The notes: generated by a model from the sequence alone, not told the origin. DNA of 64,000 nt from SZAS-79 sp965279075 (GCA_965279075.1 CBDIHI010000007.1:226538-290537), one strand, 5' to 3'. Numbered from the stretch's first letter, positions 53,825 through 63,054 are shown. Numbers and translations: made by a program.

Positions 53825-54706
53825 CTAGAGACCCAGCTTGTCCACGTAGCTGCACACCTCCCCCGGCACCGTGAACCACGCCTTGTTGCTCGAACGGATG
53901 TGTTCCAGCGCCCGGCGCAGGTGCCGCAGCCGGTAGGGCTGGCCCACCAAATACGGGTGCAGCGCGATGCCCATCACCAGCGGCTGCGCCTTCGACTGCA
54001 TGACCATCTCGTCGAAGTTGTCGATGACGAGGTCGGCGAAATCCTTGCCGTCCATCTGCCGCGCGACGATCATCGGGATGTCGTTCACTTCCTGCGGGTA
54101 GGGGATGCACCACAGGGGCTTGCTATTGCGGGTGCGGAACTTCACCGGCTGGTCGTCGATGCACCAGTTGAGCGTGTAGGTGTAGCCGGCCTCGGCCATG
54201 AGGTCGGGCGTGGTGAGGCTCTCCGAGAGCCACGGCGACAACCATCCCTTGGGCGGCGTGCCCGATTCCTTCGCGATGCGGTCGCGGCAGTACTCGATGA
54301 GTTCCTTCTCTTTCTCTTCGGGCATCGTGCCCTGGCGGTCGGAGTTGGTGTGGCCGTGGCCGATGATCTCGTCGCCGCGGGCGACGAAGGCCTCCAACAC
54401 TTCGGGGCAGTAGTCATAGAGCGCAGTGTTGGTCAGCACGCCGACGGGCAGCTCCAGCTGGTCGAATAGTTCGAGCAGGCGCCAGACGCCGACGCGGTTG
54501 CCGTAATCGCGCCAGGCGTAATTACTGACGTCGGGCTGGGGACTCTCCGGGCCGATGCGCGCCCCGAGGCCCTCGCCGAAATCGAAGTGCTCGAGGTTGA
54601 AGCCGAGGTACACCGCCAGGCGCTTGCCACCGGGGAAGCTGTAGTCGGGCCGGTGGTGGATCGGCGAGTAGTCGTAGCGGCCGTGGGTCCTGATCGGTCG
54701 GGTCAT
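53825..54706 (-). CDS. Polysaccharide-deacetylase-family hydrolase, PuuE-like
   Basis: 293 aa NodB-fold enzyme. Pattern RLAVYLGFNLEHFDFGEG, GVLTNTALYDYCPEVLEAFVARGDEIIGHGHTNSDRQGTM and late MGIALHPYLVGQPYR. These resemble the cofactor-independent allantoinase PuuE and other C-N hydrolases rather than chitin deacetylases. It sits 17 bp after the Liv-type ABC transporter stop on the same strand, so it may hydrolyse the imported compound. Confidence 0.82.
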   Translation of the reverse strand: MTRPIRTHGRYDYSPIHHRPDYSFPGGKRLAVYLGFNLEHFDFGEGLGARIGPESPQPDVSNYAWRDYGNRVGVWRLLELFDQLELPVGVLTNTALYDYCPEVLEAFVARGDEIIGHGHTNSDRQGTMPEEKEKELIEYCRDRIAKESGTPPKGWLSPWLSESLTTPDLMAEAGYTYTLNWCIDDQPVKFRTRNSKPLWCIPYPQEVNDIPMIVARQMDGKDFADLVIDNFDEMVMQSKAQPLVMGIALHPYLVGQPYRLRHLRRALEHIRSSNKAWFTVPGEVCSYVDKLGL

Positions 54707-54723
54707 GCGGGTCTCCTTTTCCT

Positions 54724-57210
54724 TTATGCGCCGCCCAGGTAGGCGCGCTCCAGCACGGGGTTGTTCTTCAGCTCCTCGGCCGTGCCCGCGAACACGATCT
54801 TTCCCGAGGAGAGCACATAGGCGCGGTCGGCGAGCGAAAGCGCCATGCGCGCCATCTGGTCTACGAGCAGGATGGTGCGCCCTTCCGCGCGCAGCTGTGC
54901 AAGGGCCGCGAACAGTTCGTTGACGATGGCGGGCGCGAGCCCGAGCGAAGGTTCGTCGAGCAGCAGCACTTTCGGGCTTGCGGCCAGGCCGCGGGCGAGG
55001 GCGAGCATCTGCTGCTCGCCGCCGGACAGCAGCCCGGCACGGCGATCGCGCAGGGTGGCAAGCTTCGGGAACAGCCTGAACAATTCCTCGACGCGCGCGG
55101 CATCGAGCGCGGGTTTGCCGTAGGCGCCCAGGTGCAGGTTGTCCTCGACGGTCAGTTCCGGGAACACCTGCCGGCCCTCGGGCACGAGGGTGAGGCCCGT
55201 GCGTGCGATGGCGTGCGCGCTGGCGTGAGCGACCTCGCGGCCGGCGAAGAAGATGCTGCCCTCGATGGGCCGGTGCAGGCCGACGATGGCGCGCATCAGC
55301 GTGGACTTGCCCGCGCCGTTCGCGCCGAGCAGCGCGACCAGCTCGCCTTCGCGCACATCGAGGGACACGCTTTCGAGCACCGGAGCGGCGCCGTAGCCCG
55401 CGGTGAGGTTCTGAACGGCGAGCGCCTCGGTGCGGCGGCCTTCCGCGGGCGCGCGCGAAGCGACGGCCTCGAACTCGCCTTCTCCGAGGTAGGCGCGGCG
55501 TACCGCGGGGTTGCCCTGGACTTCGGCGGGCGTGCCCTCCGCGATCAGGCGGCCCGCGTCCAGCACGTAGATGCGGTCCGAGATCCCCATGACGAGGTGC
55601 ATGTCGTGCTCGATGATCAGCACGGCGAGGCCGAGGCCGGCAATCTTGCGAAGCACCGCGCCCAGGCGGTCGGTGTCTTCGGACGACAGCCCGGCTGCGG
55701 GTTCGTCGAGCAGGATCACATCGGGCCGGGTGGCGAGGGATCGGGCGATCTCGACGAGGCGGCGGTCCACGTGCGGCAGTTCGCCCGCGGGGCGGTCGGC
55801 CGCACCGCTGTAGCCCACCCAGGCGAGCAGGGCGTCGGTGAGGGCGGTCGATTGCGCCGCCGGGTGCGTGCCTCTGCCGGACAGCGTGCCCCGGTGCAGC
55901 GCGACCAGCAGGTTCTCGCGCACGCTCATGCCGGAAAAGAGCTGCGAAGTCTGGAATGTCCGCGCGACGCCGGCGCGCGCTGCGGCGTAGGAAGCCGCGC
56001 CGGTGATGTCCGCGGCGCCGACCTTTACGCGCCCCGTCTCGGGTTTGTAGAAGCCTGAGACGAGGTTGAGCAGCGTGGTCTTGCCCGCGCCGTTCGGGCC
56101 GATCAGGCTCGTGACCTGGCCCGGGTGCGCGGCGAGGGACACGTCGTTGACCGCGCGGTTGCCGCCGAAACTCACCGAGAGGTTGCCCACCTCGAGCGGC
56201 GCGCCGCCGATGCGGGACAGGAAGCCTTCGACCAGCGCCTCGTCTGCCCGGGCGGGCGGCGCGGCCTTTGCGCTGCGCGAGAGGCGCTGCCAGAGCGCGG
56301 CGCCCGCGCCCGCGATTCCCGTCGGCGCGACCCACAGCACGAGCAGCAGCAGCACGCCGAAGAACATCAGCCGGTACTCCGCGAGCGAGGACAGCATTTC
56401 CGGCAGCAGCACGACGACCAGCGCGCCGAGCATCGGCCCGGTGGCGCTGCCCTGACCGCCGACGAGCACCATCAGCACGAACGTGATCGACAGGAAGAAC
56501 GGGAACGACTCGGGGCTGATGAAGCCCTGCAGCGTGGCGAACAGCGCGCCCGCGAAGCCGGTGACCGCGGCCGAGATCGCAAAGGCCAGCGTGCGCACCG
56601 CGACGAGGTTGGCGCCCAGCGACTGCGCGGCGACCTCGGCGTCGCGGGTCGCGCGCATCGCGAGCCCCCAGCGCGACGAAGCGAAGCGCGCGAAGCCGTA
56701 CAGCAGCAGCCCGGCGAGCACCGCGCTTGCGATGGCAAGCCCCTTGTCCGACAGGGGGCCATCGAACCACTCCGGCCGGGGGATGTTCATGAAGCCGTTC
56801 CAGCCGCCGGTCACGCCCTTCCACTCGGCCGATCCCTGCTCGATGACGAAGCCGAATGCGATGGTGACCATCGCAAGGTAGGGCCCGCGAACCCGCAGCG
56901 CCGGCACGGCCAGCAGGGCGCCCGCGCCGGCGGCGAGCGCAGCCCCGGCCAGCGCCGCGAGCATGAAGGGGACCTCCGCCTTCGCCGACAGGATGGAGGC
57001 CGTGTACGCGCCGATCGCGTAGAACCCAGCGTGGCCGAACGAGATCTGGCCCGCGAGGCCGAACAGCACATTGAGGCCGGTGGCGACGATCGCGCTGATC
57101 GCGATCGACCCGATGATCAGCAGGTGGTAGTTGTTGCCGTACGTGGCGCCAAGCGTCGCGGCGGCAACGCCGAGTACCGCGAGGACCAGGGTAGCGCGGT
57201 CGGTTTTCAT
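54724..57210 (-). CDS. livMGF: Liv-type ABC transporter: permease-ATPase-ATPase fusion (LivM-LivG-LivF)
   Basis: 828 aa. Residues 1-330 are a LivM permease with about nine helices (GLAGQISFGHAGFYAIGAYT). A LivG ATPase follows with Walker A GPNGAGKTT at 371-379, an atypical signature LPHVDRRLVEIARSL and Walker B VILLDEP. A LivF ATPase follows with Walker A GANGAGKST at 629-637, signature LLSGGEQQ and VLLLDEP. These are normally separate polypeptides or at most a LivM-LivG fusion. No frameshift or stop is seen across either junction. The start overlaps the livH stop (ATGA). Confidence 0.93.
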   Translation of the reverse strand: MKTDRATLVLAVLGVAAATLGATYGNNYHLLIIGSIAISAIVATGLNVLFGLAGQISFGHAGFYAIGAYTASILSAKAEVPFMLAALAGAALAAGAGALLAVPALRVRGPYLAMVTIAFGFVIEQGSAEWKGVTGGWNGFMNIPRPEWFDGPLSDKGLAIASAVLAGLLLYGFARFASSRWGLAMRATRDAEVAAQSLGANLVAVRTLAFAISAAVTGFAGALFATLQGFISPESFPFFLSITFVLMVLVGGQGSATGPMLGALVVVLLPEMLSSLAEYRLMFFGVLLLLVLWVAPTGIAGAGAALWQRLSRSAKAAPPARADEALVEGFLSRIGGAPLEVGNLSVSFGGNRAVNDVSLAAHPGQVTSLIGPNGAGKTTLLNLVSGFYKPETGRVKVGAADITGAASYAAARAGVARTFQTSQLFSGMSVRENLLVALHRGTLSGRGTHPAAQSTALTDALLAWVGYSGAADRPAGELPHVDRRLVEIARSLATRPDVILLDEPAAGLSSEDTDRLGAVLRKIAGLGLAVLIIEHDMHLVMGISDRIYVLDAGRLIAEGTPAEVQGNPAVRRAYLGEGEFEAVASRAPAEGRRTEALAVQNLTAGYGAAPVLESVSLDVREGELVALLGANGAGKSTLMRAIVGLHRPIEGSIFFAGREVAHASAHAIARTGLTLVPEGRQVFPELTVEDNLHLGAYGKPALDAARVEELFRLFPKLATLRDRRAGLLSGGEQQMLALARGLAASPKVLLLDEPSLGLAPAIVNELFAALAQLRAEGRTILLVDQMARMALSLADRAYVLSSGKIVFAGTAEELKNNPVLERAYLGGA

Positions 57211-58091
57211 ACCTTCTTCACCGCGGCGCGGCCGAACAGGCCGTGCGGTTTCCAGGCCAGTGCGACGATCACCAGGGCAAACGACAGCATCTGCGTCCAC
57301 GTCGAGCCGAAACCCGCCGTGATGACCGACTCCGCCGCGCCGAGCAGCACGCCGGCCAGCATCACGCCCCAGGGGTTGCCAAGCCCTCCCAGGATCGCCG
57401 CCGCGTAGGCCTTGATGCCGAAGAGCGTGCCCATGCCGGCGGACACCGTGTAGAGCGGGGCGATCAGCATGCCGGCGACGCCTGCGAACACCCCGGACAG
57501 CGCGAAGGCGCCGGTCACGACCAGCGACACGTTGATGCCCATCAGGCGCGCCGCGTCGCGGTTCTGCGCGACCGCCAGCATCGCCTTGCCCGCGCCCGAG
57601 CGGCCGATGAAGGAATTCAGCGCGATGGCGATGCCGAATCCCACCAGCGGGATCACGACTTGCAGCAGCGTCACGCGCAATCCCGCGAGCTCGAAGCCCT
57701 GGCTGGTAAGGATCGAAGCAGGCATGCCGCGCGGGTCCTTGCCGAACGCGAACAGCACGATGTTCTCGAGGATCAGGCCGAGGGCCACGGTGGCGAGCAG
57801 CCAGGATTCAGACCCGCGTCGCGCGAAGGGCCGCACGCCGATCGCCTCCACCAGCGCGCTCCAGGCCGCGCACAGCGCGAGCGCCAGCGGCGCGCCCACC
57901 CACATCGGCCAGCCGAGCTTCACGCCGAAGGTGAAGGCCAGCACCGCGCCCAGCATCAGCGTCGAGCCCTGCGCGAAATTCACCGTTCCCGATACGGCAT
58001 AGGTGACGAAGAAGCCCAGCGCCGTGAGCCCGTACATGCTGCCCAGGCCCACGCCGGAGACGGCGGCAGAGAGGAAGGTATTCAGGTCCAT
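57207..58091 (-). CDS. livH: Liv-type ABC transporter permease LivH
   Basis: 294 aa with about eight hydrophobic helices and the LivH patterns GVGLGSMYGLTALGFFVTYAVSGTVNFAQGS and GLGNPWGVMLAGVLLG. Pairs with the permease half of the fused partner in the inner membrane. It starts 16 bp after a terminator-like hairpin that separates it from the binding-protein gene. Confidence 0.92.
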   Translation of the reverse strand: MDLNTFLSAAVSGVGLGSMYGLTALGFFVTYAVSGTVNFAQGSTLMLGAVLAFTFGVKLGWPMWVGAPLALALCAAWSALVEAIGVRPFARRGSESWLLATVALGLILENIVLFAFGKDPRGMPASILTSQGFELAGLRVTLLQVVIPLVGFGIAIALNSFIGRSGAGKAMLAVAQNRDAARLMGINVSLVVTGAFALSGVFAGVAGMLIAPLYTVSAGMGTLFGIKAYAAAILGGLGNPWGVMLAGVLLGAAESVITAGFGSTWTQMLSFALVIVALAWKPHGLFGRAAVKKV

Positions 58092-58107
58092 TCGGGACGG
58101 TACGGCC

Positions 58108-58140
58108 GAAAAAAACAGGCCCCGTCGCGGGACGGGGCCG
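58108..58140 (-). terminator. Terminator/attenuator between binding protein and permease genes
   Basis: Nine-bp stem GGCCCCGTC / GACGGGGCC with loop GCGG (58118-58139); on the minus strand it is followed by seven T (58115-58109). Partial read-through would give much more binding protein than membrane components, a usual ratio for ABC importers. Confidence 0.85.
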
Positions 58141-58160
58141 GGTGGATCGAAAGCGAGGGG

Positions 58161-59312
58161 CTACTTGACCGGGACGATCTTCGAGCCGTCGAACCTGACC
58201 ATGATGTAGTCGTCGGGCGCGAGGCCTTCGTGGTCGTCGGGTCCGAAGGGCTTCTTGTAGGTCTTGATGAGTCCCGGGTACTCGCCGATGGATTCGAGGG
58301 CCTTGCGGATCGCCTCGCCATCGGTGCTCTTCGCCGCCGCAATCGCGTGCGCGACCAGTTGCATGGCGTCGTAGGCGTTCGCGGTCCCGACGGGCGCCAG
58401 CACGTCGGACGGGCTCTTCACGCCGTACTTCGACTGCAGCGCGGCATAGACGCGCTTGCCGGTGTCGTTGAGGGTGCCGGCGAAGCTGTAGGTCTGCACG
58501 AAGTGCGCGTCGCCGGCCGTGGGGCCGACGAGTTCGTCGAAGCGCCCGCCCGAGATGCCCCAGTGGGAGACCACCGGCACCTTCCAGCCCATGCGCTCGC
58601 GCGCCTTCATCATCTGCGCCCCGGGCGCGGCGTTGGCCACGAGGATCAGCGCGTCGGCGCCGGCGTTCCTGAGGCGCGTGAGCTGGGCGGTCATGTCTAC
58701 GTCGGTGGCCTCGATCTTCTCGATGCCGGCGATGGCTATCTTCGCGGCCTCGGCGGCAGCCTTGAGGCCCTTCTCGTTGGACTCGCCCCAGGGGTTGTTG
58801 ATCAGGACCAGCCCCGGCTTCTTCACGCCGTAGGTCTTCATCGCGTAGCTGACCAGCTTCACGTCGACCAGGTTGTCCTGCGCCGAGACGCGGAACACGT
58901 AGTTCGGCTTGGCCCCGTTGACGGTGATGTTGGTGGCGGCGGCCCAGACGCCCATGAAGGGGACTTTCTCCTTGTTGGCCACCGGCACGATCGCGAGCGA
59001 CACCGGCGAGTCGATGCCGCCGAAGAGGGCCGCGACCTTCTCGTTGGAGATGAGCTCCCGCGCGGCGGCGAGGCCCTTGGGCGGGCTGGACTCGTCGTCG
59101 CGGCGCACGAGAACCAGCTTCCTGCCGAGCACGCCGCCCTTGGCGTTGATCTCGTCGATGGCGATCGTCAGGCCACGGGTGATCGCCTCGCCCGATTGGG
59201 CGGATTGGCCGGTCAGCGCGGCCACGAGGCCGATCTTGATGTCCTGGGCGAGCGCGCTGCCGGCGACGGCGAGGCCGGCTGCGAGGATGAGTAGTCTTGC
59301 GTGCTTGGGCAT
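58161..59312 (-). CDS. Liv-type ABC transporter substrate-binding protein
   Basis: 383 aa. Signal peptide MPKHARLLILAAGLAVAGSALAQ, mature start DIKIGLVAALTGQSAQSGEAI, and the type-1 periplasmic fold of leucine/isoleucine/valine- or amide-binding proteins. First gene of the importer. The ligand could be a branched-chain amino acid, an amide or an aromatic acid; the nearby C-N hydrolase favours a nitrogen-containing ligand. Confidence 0.92.
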   Translation of the reverse strand: MPKHARLLILAAGLAVAGSALAQDIKIGLVAALTGQSAQSGEAITRGLTIAIDEINAKGGVLGRKLVLVRRDDESSPPKGLAAARELISNEKVAALFGGIDSPVSLAIVPVANKEKVPFMGVWAAATNITVNGAKPNYVFRVSAQDNLVDVKLVSYAMKTYGVKKPGLVLINNPWGESNEKGLKAAAEAAKIAIAGIEKIEATDVDMTAQLTRLRNAGADALILVANAAPGAQMMKARERMGWKVPVVSHWGISGGRFDELVGPTAGDAHFVQTYSFAGTLNDTGKRVYAALQSKYGVKSPSDVLAPVGTANAYDAMQLVAHAIAAAKSTDGEAIRKALESIGEYPGLIKTYKKPFGPDDHEGLAPDDYIMVRFDGSKIVPVK

Positions 59313-59446
59313 GGTGTCTCCTGGGGTGGTGCGAACTGGGTCACGTGCTGTTTGCAAGCGCCATGCCACTGGGGGAAACGCATCCGGCTGGGGCAGCCTT
59401 CAGGGTGGCCGCACGAACTCGGGGCATTGCGCAGTGCCACGGCACA

Positions 59447-59475
59447 AGAATGGTGCGCTGGATGGCGGCTGTCAA
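59447..59475 (-). promoter_or_regulatory. Promoter of the Liv-type importer
   Basis: On the minus strand a consensus -35 TTGACA (59475-59470), a 17-bp spacer and a weaker -10 CATTCT (59452-59447). The leader to the ATG would be about 130 nt. Confidence 0.5.
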
Positions 59476-59527
59476 TCCTGCGCCGCGGGACGGCGGGCCG
59501 GGAACGGGGGTTGCTTTGCTTGAGGCC

Positions 59528-60547
59528 ATGACCAAAGCCGTCCCGCTGATCGACCTGTCCGCGTATTACGCCAACCCCCGCGACCCGCTGGCGCTCAAGG
59601 CGCTGCTTGCCCAGGTCGACCGGGCACTGTGCGAGATCGGTTTCCTCTGCGTGACCGGCCACCCGGTGCCCACCGTGGCGGTCCTCGCCGCCCAGGAGGT
59701 GACGCGCAGGTTCTACGACAGCCCGCCCGAAAACAAGGAGGCCGCGCGCGCCGTGAAGCACAAGACGCGCGGATACACGCCGCTCGGCGACCATTCGCTG
59801 TCCTATTCGATGAAGGGTGAGGGCGAAACGAAGGATGAACGCGGCCCGGCCGACCTTTTCGAGCGCTACCGCATCGGCCCGTTCGGCTTCCCCGACGACG
59901 AGTACCACCGCTCGCGCGCCGAGGGGGCATACGCGCCCAACGTGTGGCCGGGCCACCTGCCCGAATTCCAGGCCGTGCTGTCGGACTACTACCGCGGCAT
60001 GAGCCTGCTGTCGCGGGACCTCCTGCGCGTGTTTGCCCTGGCGCTTGGGCTCGAGGAGCGCTGGTTCGACGGCCGGATCGACCGTGAGATGTCGTCGCTG
60101 TGCCTGAACCATTACCCGGCGCCCTCCGGGCCGCCGCTGCCGGGCCAGTTGCGCGCCGGCGCCCACACCGACTACGGCACGCTGACCGTCGTCGCGCCGA
60201 CCGGGGAACCCGGCGGCCTGCAGGTGAAGGTACGCGGCGGGGATTGGGAGGACGTGTTCGTCGCGCCCGGCACCTTCGTCGTCAACATCGGCGACATGAT
60301 GGCGCAGTGGACCAACGACCGCTGGGTGTCCACGCTGCACCGCGTGGCCAACCCGCCGATGGATTCAGCCGTGCCTACGCGCAGGCTTTCGCTGGTCTAC
60401 TTCCACCAGCCCAACCCGGACGCGGTCGTGGAGTGCATCCCGACCTGCCGGGACGCCCAGCGTCCGCCCAAGTATTCACCCGTCACCGCCGGCGACTACA
60501 TCTCGCGCAAGATCAACCTGCATTTCCAGAGCTACCGCGCGGCCTGA
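59528..60547 (+). CDS. Isopenicillin-N-synthase-family 2-oxoglutarate/Fe(II) oxygenase
   Basis: 339 aa. DIOX_N domain (VPLIDLSAYY, GFLCVTGHPVP) and a 2OG-Fe(II) domain with H213, D215 (AHTDYGTLT), distal H271 (STLHRV) and R286-x-S for the co-substrate. It oxidises a small molecule in the cytoplasm; bacterial relatives are mostly uncharacterised. The ATG at 59528 begins the homology; earlier in-frame codons overlap the promoter of the divergent importer. Confidence 0.88.
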   Translation: MTKAVPLIDLSAYYANPRDPLALKALLAQVDRALCEIGFLCVTGHPVPTVAVLAAQEVTRRFYDSPPENKEAARAVKHKTRGYTPLGDHSLSYSMKGEGETKDERGPADLFERYRIGPFGFPDDEYHRSRAEGAYAPNVWPGHLPEFQAVLSDYYRGMSLLSRDLLRVFALALGLEERWFDGRIDREMSSLCLNHYPAPSGPPLPGQLRAGAHTDYGTLTVVAPTGEPGGLQVKVRGGDWEDVFVAPGTFVVNIGDMMAQWTNDRWVSTLHRVANPPMDSAVPTRRLSLVYFHQPNPDAVVECIPTCRDAQRPPKYSPVTAGDYISRKINLHFQSYRAA

Positions 60548-60554
60548 GCGGTCC

Positions 60555-61658
60555 TCAGCGCTTCATCTGGTTGATCTTCCCCGCGCGCGCGGCGAGCGTC
60601 GCGGCCTCGGCGCCCTGGCCGAGCTTCGCGAGCACGGCGGCGAGCGCCTCGAGCGTGCGCCCGACTTCCGGGTGGTTTGGCCCCAGCGTCGACTCGCGCA
60701 CTCGCAGGGCTTCGCGGTAGAGCGCCTCGGCGCCGTCGTTGTCCCCCTGCAGCGCGTAGACCGAGGCCGCGCCGGCCAGCGACTCCGCCATCCGCGGGTG
60801 GCCGCGGTCGAGAGAATCGTCCACGGCGGCGGTGGCGCGCTTGTACAAGGCAAGCGATTCGTCGAGGCGGCGCTGCTCGCGGTAGACCTCCGCCAGCCCG
60901 GTGAGCGCGCTGGAAAAGAGCGGGTGCTTGCCGCCGAAGTTCTTTTCCCCCAGCGCGACCGTCCGCTTGTAAATCGCCTCGGCCTCGGGAAAGTTCCTTT
61001 CCTGCAGGTACAGCTCGCCGAGGTTGTTCAGCACGCGTGCGACCTCGGGGTGGTCGGGGCCGTTGGCTTTCTCCTCGATGGCGAGGGCGCGCTTCAGCAT
61101 TGCCTCCGCCGCCGCGCCGCGGCCCTGCAGGGCCGACACGCGCGCGAGCGCGGACAGCGAGAGGGCGACCGCGGTGGAGTCGCCTCCGACTTCGCGCTCG
61201 CGGATCGCGAGGCCGCGCTTCAGCAGGGCTTCGGCTTCGTCGTGGCGCCCCTGCATCATCCGCATCATGCCGAGGTTGGTGACCGACTGCGAGACCAGCC
61301 GGTGGTCGGGGCCGAACGCCTTCTCGCGGATCGCGAGCGAGCGCTGGAAGAGCTCTTCCGCCTCCTCGAAGCGCGCCTGCATGCGGAAGCACTCTGCGAT
61401 GCGGTTCAGGAACAGAGCGGCCACCGGATGGTCCGCGCCGAACCGGCGCTCGGCGAACGCGAGCCCGTCGCGCGCCACCTTGATCGTCTCGTCGTACTTG
61501 CCCTGCTGGAACAGGGCCAGGGCTTCCTCTCCCAGCTTCTGCGCGGGGCCGCTCGGTGCGGGACCGCCCGGGCCAGGGCCACGCTGCGCGTAAGCTTGCG
61601 CGCATGCGAAGAAGGCGGAAAAGACTACGACTGCAAGAGCTATGGTTCGCGATGTCAT
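60555..61658 (-). CDS. Exported tetratricopeptide-repeat protein
   Basis: 367 aa. Signal peptide MTSRTIALAVVVFSAFFACAQAYAQ, a Gly/Pro-rich linker, then about seven kinesin-light-chain-type TPR units of 42 residues (pattern A-ally-kra-aieek-G-dHp-va-lnnla). Probably a periplasmic protein-protein scaffold. Convergent with the oxygenase gene and divergent from the cupin gene. Confidence 0.85.
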   Translation of the reverse strand: MTSRTIALAVVVFSAFFACAQAYAQRGPGPGGPAPSGPAQKLGEEALALFQQGKYDETIKVARDGLAFAERRFGADHPVAALFLNRIAECFRMQARFEEAEELFQRSLAIREKAFGPDHRLVSQSVTNLGMMRMMQGRHDEAEALLKRGLAIREREVGGDSTAVALSLSALARVSALQGRGAAAEAMLKRALAIEEKANGPDHPEVARVLNNLGELYLQERNFPEAEAIYKRTVALGEKNFGGKHPLFSSALTGLAEVYREQRRLDESLALYKRATAAVDDSLDRGHPRMAESLAGAASVYALQGDNDGAEALYREALRVRESTLGPNHPEVGRTLEALAAVLAKLGQGAEAATLAARAGKINQMKR

Positions 61659-61745
61659 CGTGTGTTTTCGGGCGTGCGGCCGGGCCGTCGCAGGGTCGGG
61701 CGCGGGATTAGAATCGGGTTCATCCTGCGAAGCGGAGTATACGAG

Positions 61746-62162
61746 ATGAGCGAACCCAGATCCCCGGCGATGCCCGCCGGCGCGCCGAACCTGGCCGAGA
61801 TCCTGATCCAGACGAAGGACGTGCCCTGGCGCGCGAAGTCGCTGAAGGGCCTGCACGAGAAGATGCTGTGGCGGGACGAGGCGACGGGCGCCACGATCTC
61901 GCTCAACCGGTTCGAGAAGGGCGCCGGCATCCCGAAGCCGCACTCGCACGCCTCGAACCAGTTCATGTTCTGCCTCGAGGGGAAGTACGAATACACCGCG
62001 ACCAGCACCGTGCTGACGCCGGGGTGCTTCTACTGCAACCCCAAGGGCAACGTGCACGGCCCCACGATCGCGCACGAGGAGACCATCCTCGTCGAGATGT
62101 ACGACGGCCCGCACTACCCGCGGGTGCCCGACTGGTACACGGACCCGCAAGATGCCCGCTGA
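61746..62162 (+). CDS. Cupin-domain protein
   Basis: 138 aa single cupin. Metal-binding motif 1 KPHSHASNQFMFCLEGKYEY and motif 2 PGCFYCNPKGNVHG. Function unknown; small cupins act as dioxygenases, isomerases or sensors. Its end overlaps the esterase gene by 11 bp, so the two are coupled. A possible -10 TAGAAT lies about 35 bp upstream. Confidence 0.85.
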   Translation: MSEPRSPAMPAGAPNLAEILIQTKDVPWRAKSLKGLHEKMLWRDEATGATISLNRFEKGAGIPKPHSHASNQFMFCLEGKYEYTATSTVLTPGCFYCNPKGNVHGPTIAHEETILVEMYDGPHYPRVPDWYTDPQDAR

Positions 62163-63054
62163 GGCATCCGCGGCAAGGATCTACCTCGACTACACGCAGG
62201 CCGAACTCGACGCCGCCTACGACCAGCGCGTCTACGCGCCCAACCGCGAGGAGATCGTCGCCTGGTACGCCGCCGAAAGCGCCAGCGTCCGCCAGAAGCT
62301 CGAACTGCGGCGCAGCGTGCCCTACGGCCCCGGCGAGGACGAAACGCTCGATATCTTTCCCGCCAAGCAAAAATCGGGGTCAGAGTCGAATTTCCCCTCG
62401 CCGGTCCACATCCATATCCACGGCGGCCGCTGGACGCTGTTCACCAAGGACGAGGAGTCCTTCATCGCGCCGACCTTCGTCGATGCAGGCGCTGCGTACG
62501 TGGTGCCGGATTTTTCCAACATCCCCAAGGTGCGCATCCCTGAGATGGTCGCGCAGGTCGGGCGCGCCATCGCGTGGGTCTACCGCAATGCCGCGAGCTT
62601 CGGCGGCGACCCGGACAGGATCCACCTCTCCGCGCATTCGTCCGGGTCGCACCTCGCAGGCGTCGCGCTGCTGACCGACTGGGAGAAGGAGTTCGGGATT
62701 CCCGGTGACGTGGTGAAGAGTGCGTTGCTGGTGTCGGGCATGTACGACCTGCGGCCGGTGATGCTGTCGGCGAGGAGCAACTACGTGAAGCTCTCTGAGG
62801 AAGAAGTGCTTGCTTTGAGCGCGATCCTGCAACCCCAGAAGCTCCGGACGCCGCTGACGCTCGCCAACGGCGGCAAGGAAACGCCCGAGTTCAAGCGCCA
62901 GCCGAGAGCGTACGCCGAGGTGCTCGAGGCCGCCGGCAAGCCGCACCGGCTCATTGAACTGCCGGGCCTGAACCACTTCGAGATGCTGCGGGAGCTCGGC
63001 GAACCCGCCAGCGCGCTCGCCCGGCTCGCCGTGCAGATGACGGGTGCTTCCTAA
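62152..63054 (+). CDS. Alpha/beta hydrolase, kynurenine-formamidase-like esterase with in-frame repeat
   Basis: 300 aa. Oxyanion motif HIHGGRW and nucleophile S163 in SAHSSGSH, with a late catalytic His in GLNHFEM; the arrangement recalls arylformamidases (BNA7/KynB-like esterases). Codons 74-79 and part of 80 (AAA TCG GGG TCA GAG TCG A) are an exact copy of the 19-nt repeat near 14391, adding a KSGSESNF segment between the first strand and HGG. The frame is intact, and the site is a surface loop before the oxyanion strand, so activity may survive. Confidence 0.85.
   Translation: MPAEASAARIYLDYTQAELDAAYDQRVYAPNREEIVAWYAAESASVRQKLELRRSVPYGPGEDETLDIFPAKQKSGSESNFPSPVHIHIHGGRWTLFTKDEESFIAPTFVDAGAAYVVPDFSNIPKVRIPEMVAQVGRAIAWVYRNAASFGGDPDRIHLSAHSSGSHLAGVALLTDWEKEFGIPGDVVKSALLVSGMYDLRPVMLSARSNYVKLSEEEVLALSAILQPQKLRTPLTLANGGKETPEFKRQPRAYAEVLEAAGKPHRLIELPGLNHFEMLRELGEPASALARLAVQMTGAS
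62371..62389 (+). repeat. Dispersed 19-nt repeat, copy B, inside the esterase gene
   Basis: The 19 bases AAATCGGGGTCAGAGTCGA are identical to 14391-14409. The left palindrome arm present in copy A is missing here. The copy is in frame and contains no stop in the reading phase used. Confidence 0.75.

Noticed and set aside
59415..59445. Sigma-54 promoter upstream of the importer
   Set aside because: The GG and GC elements are one base too far apart; the TTGACA-based promoter fits better.
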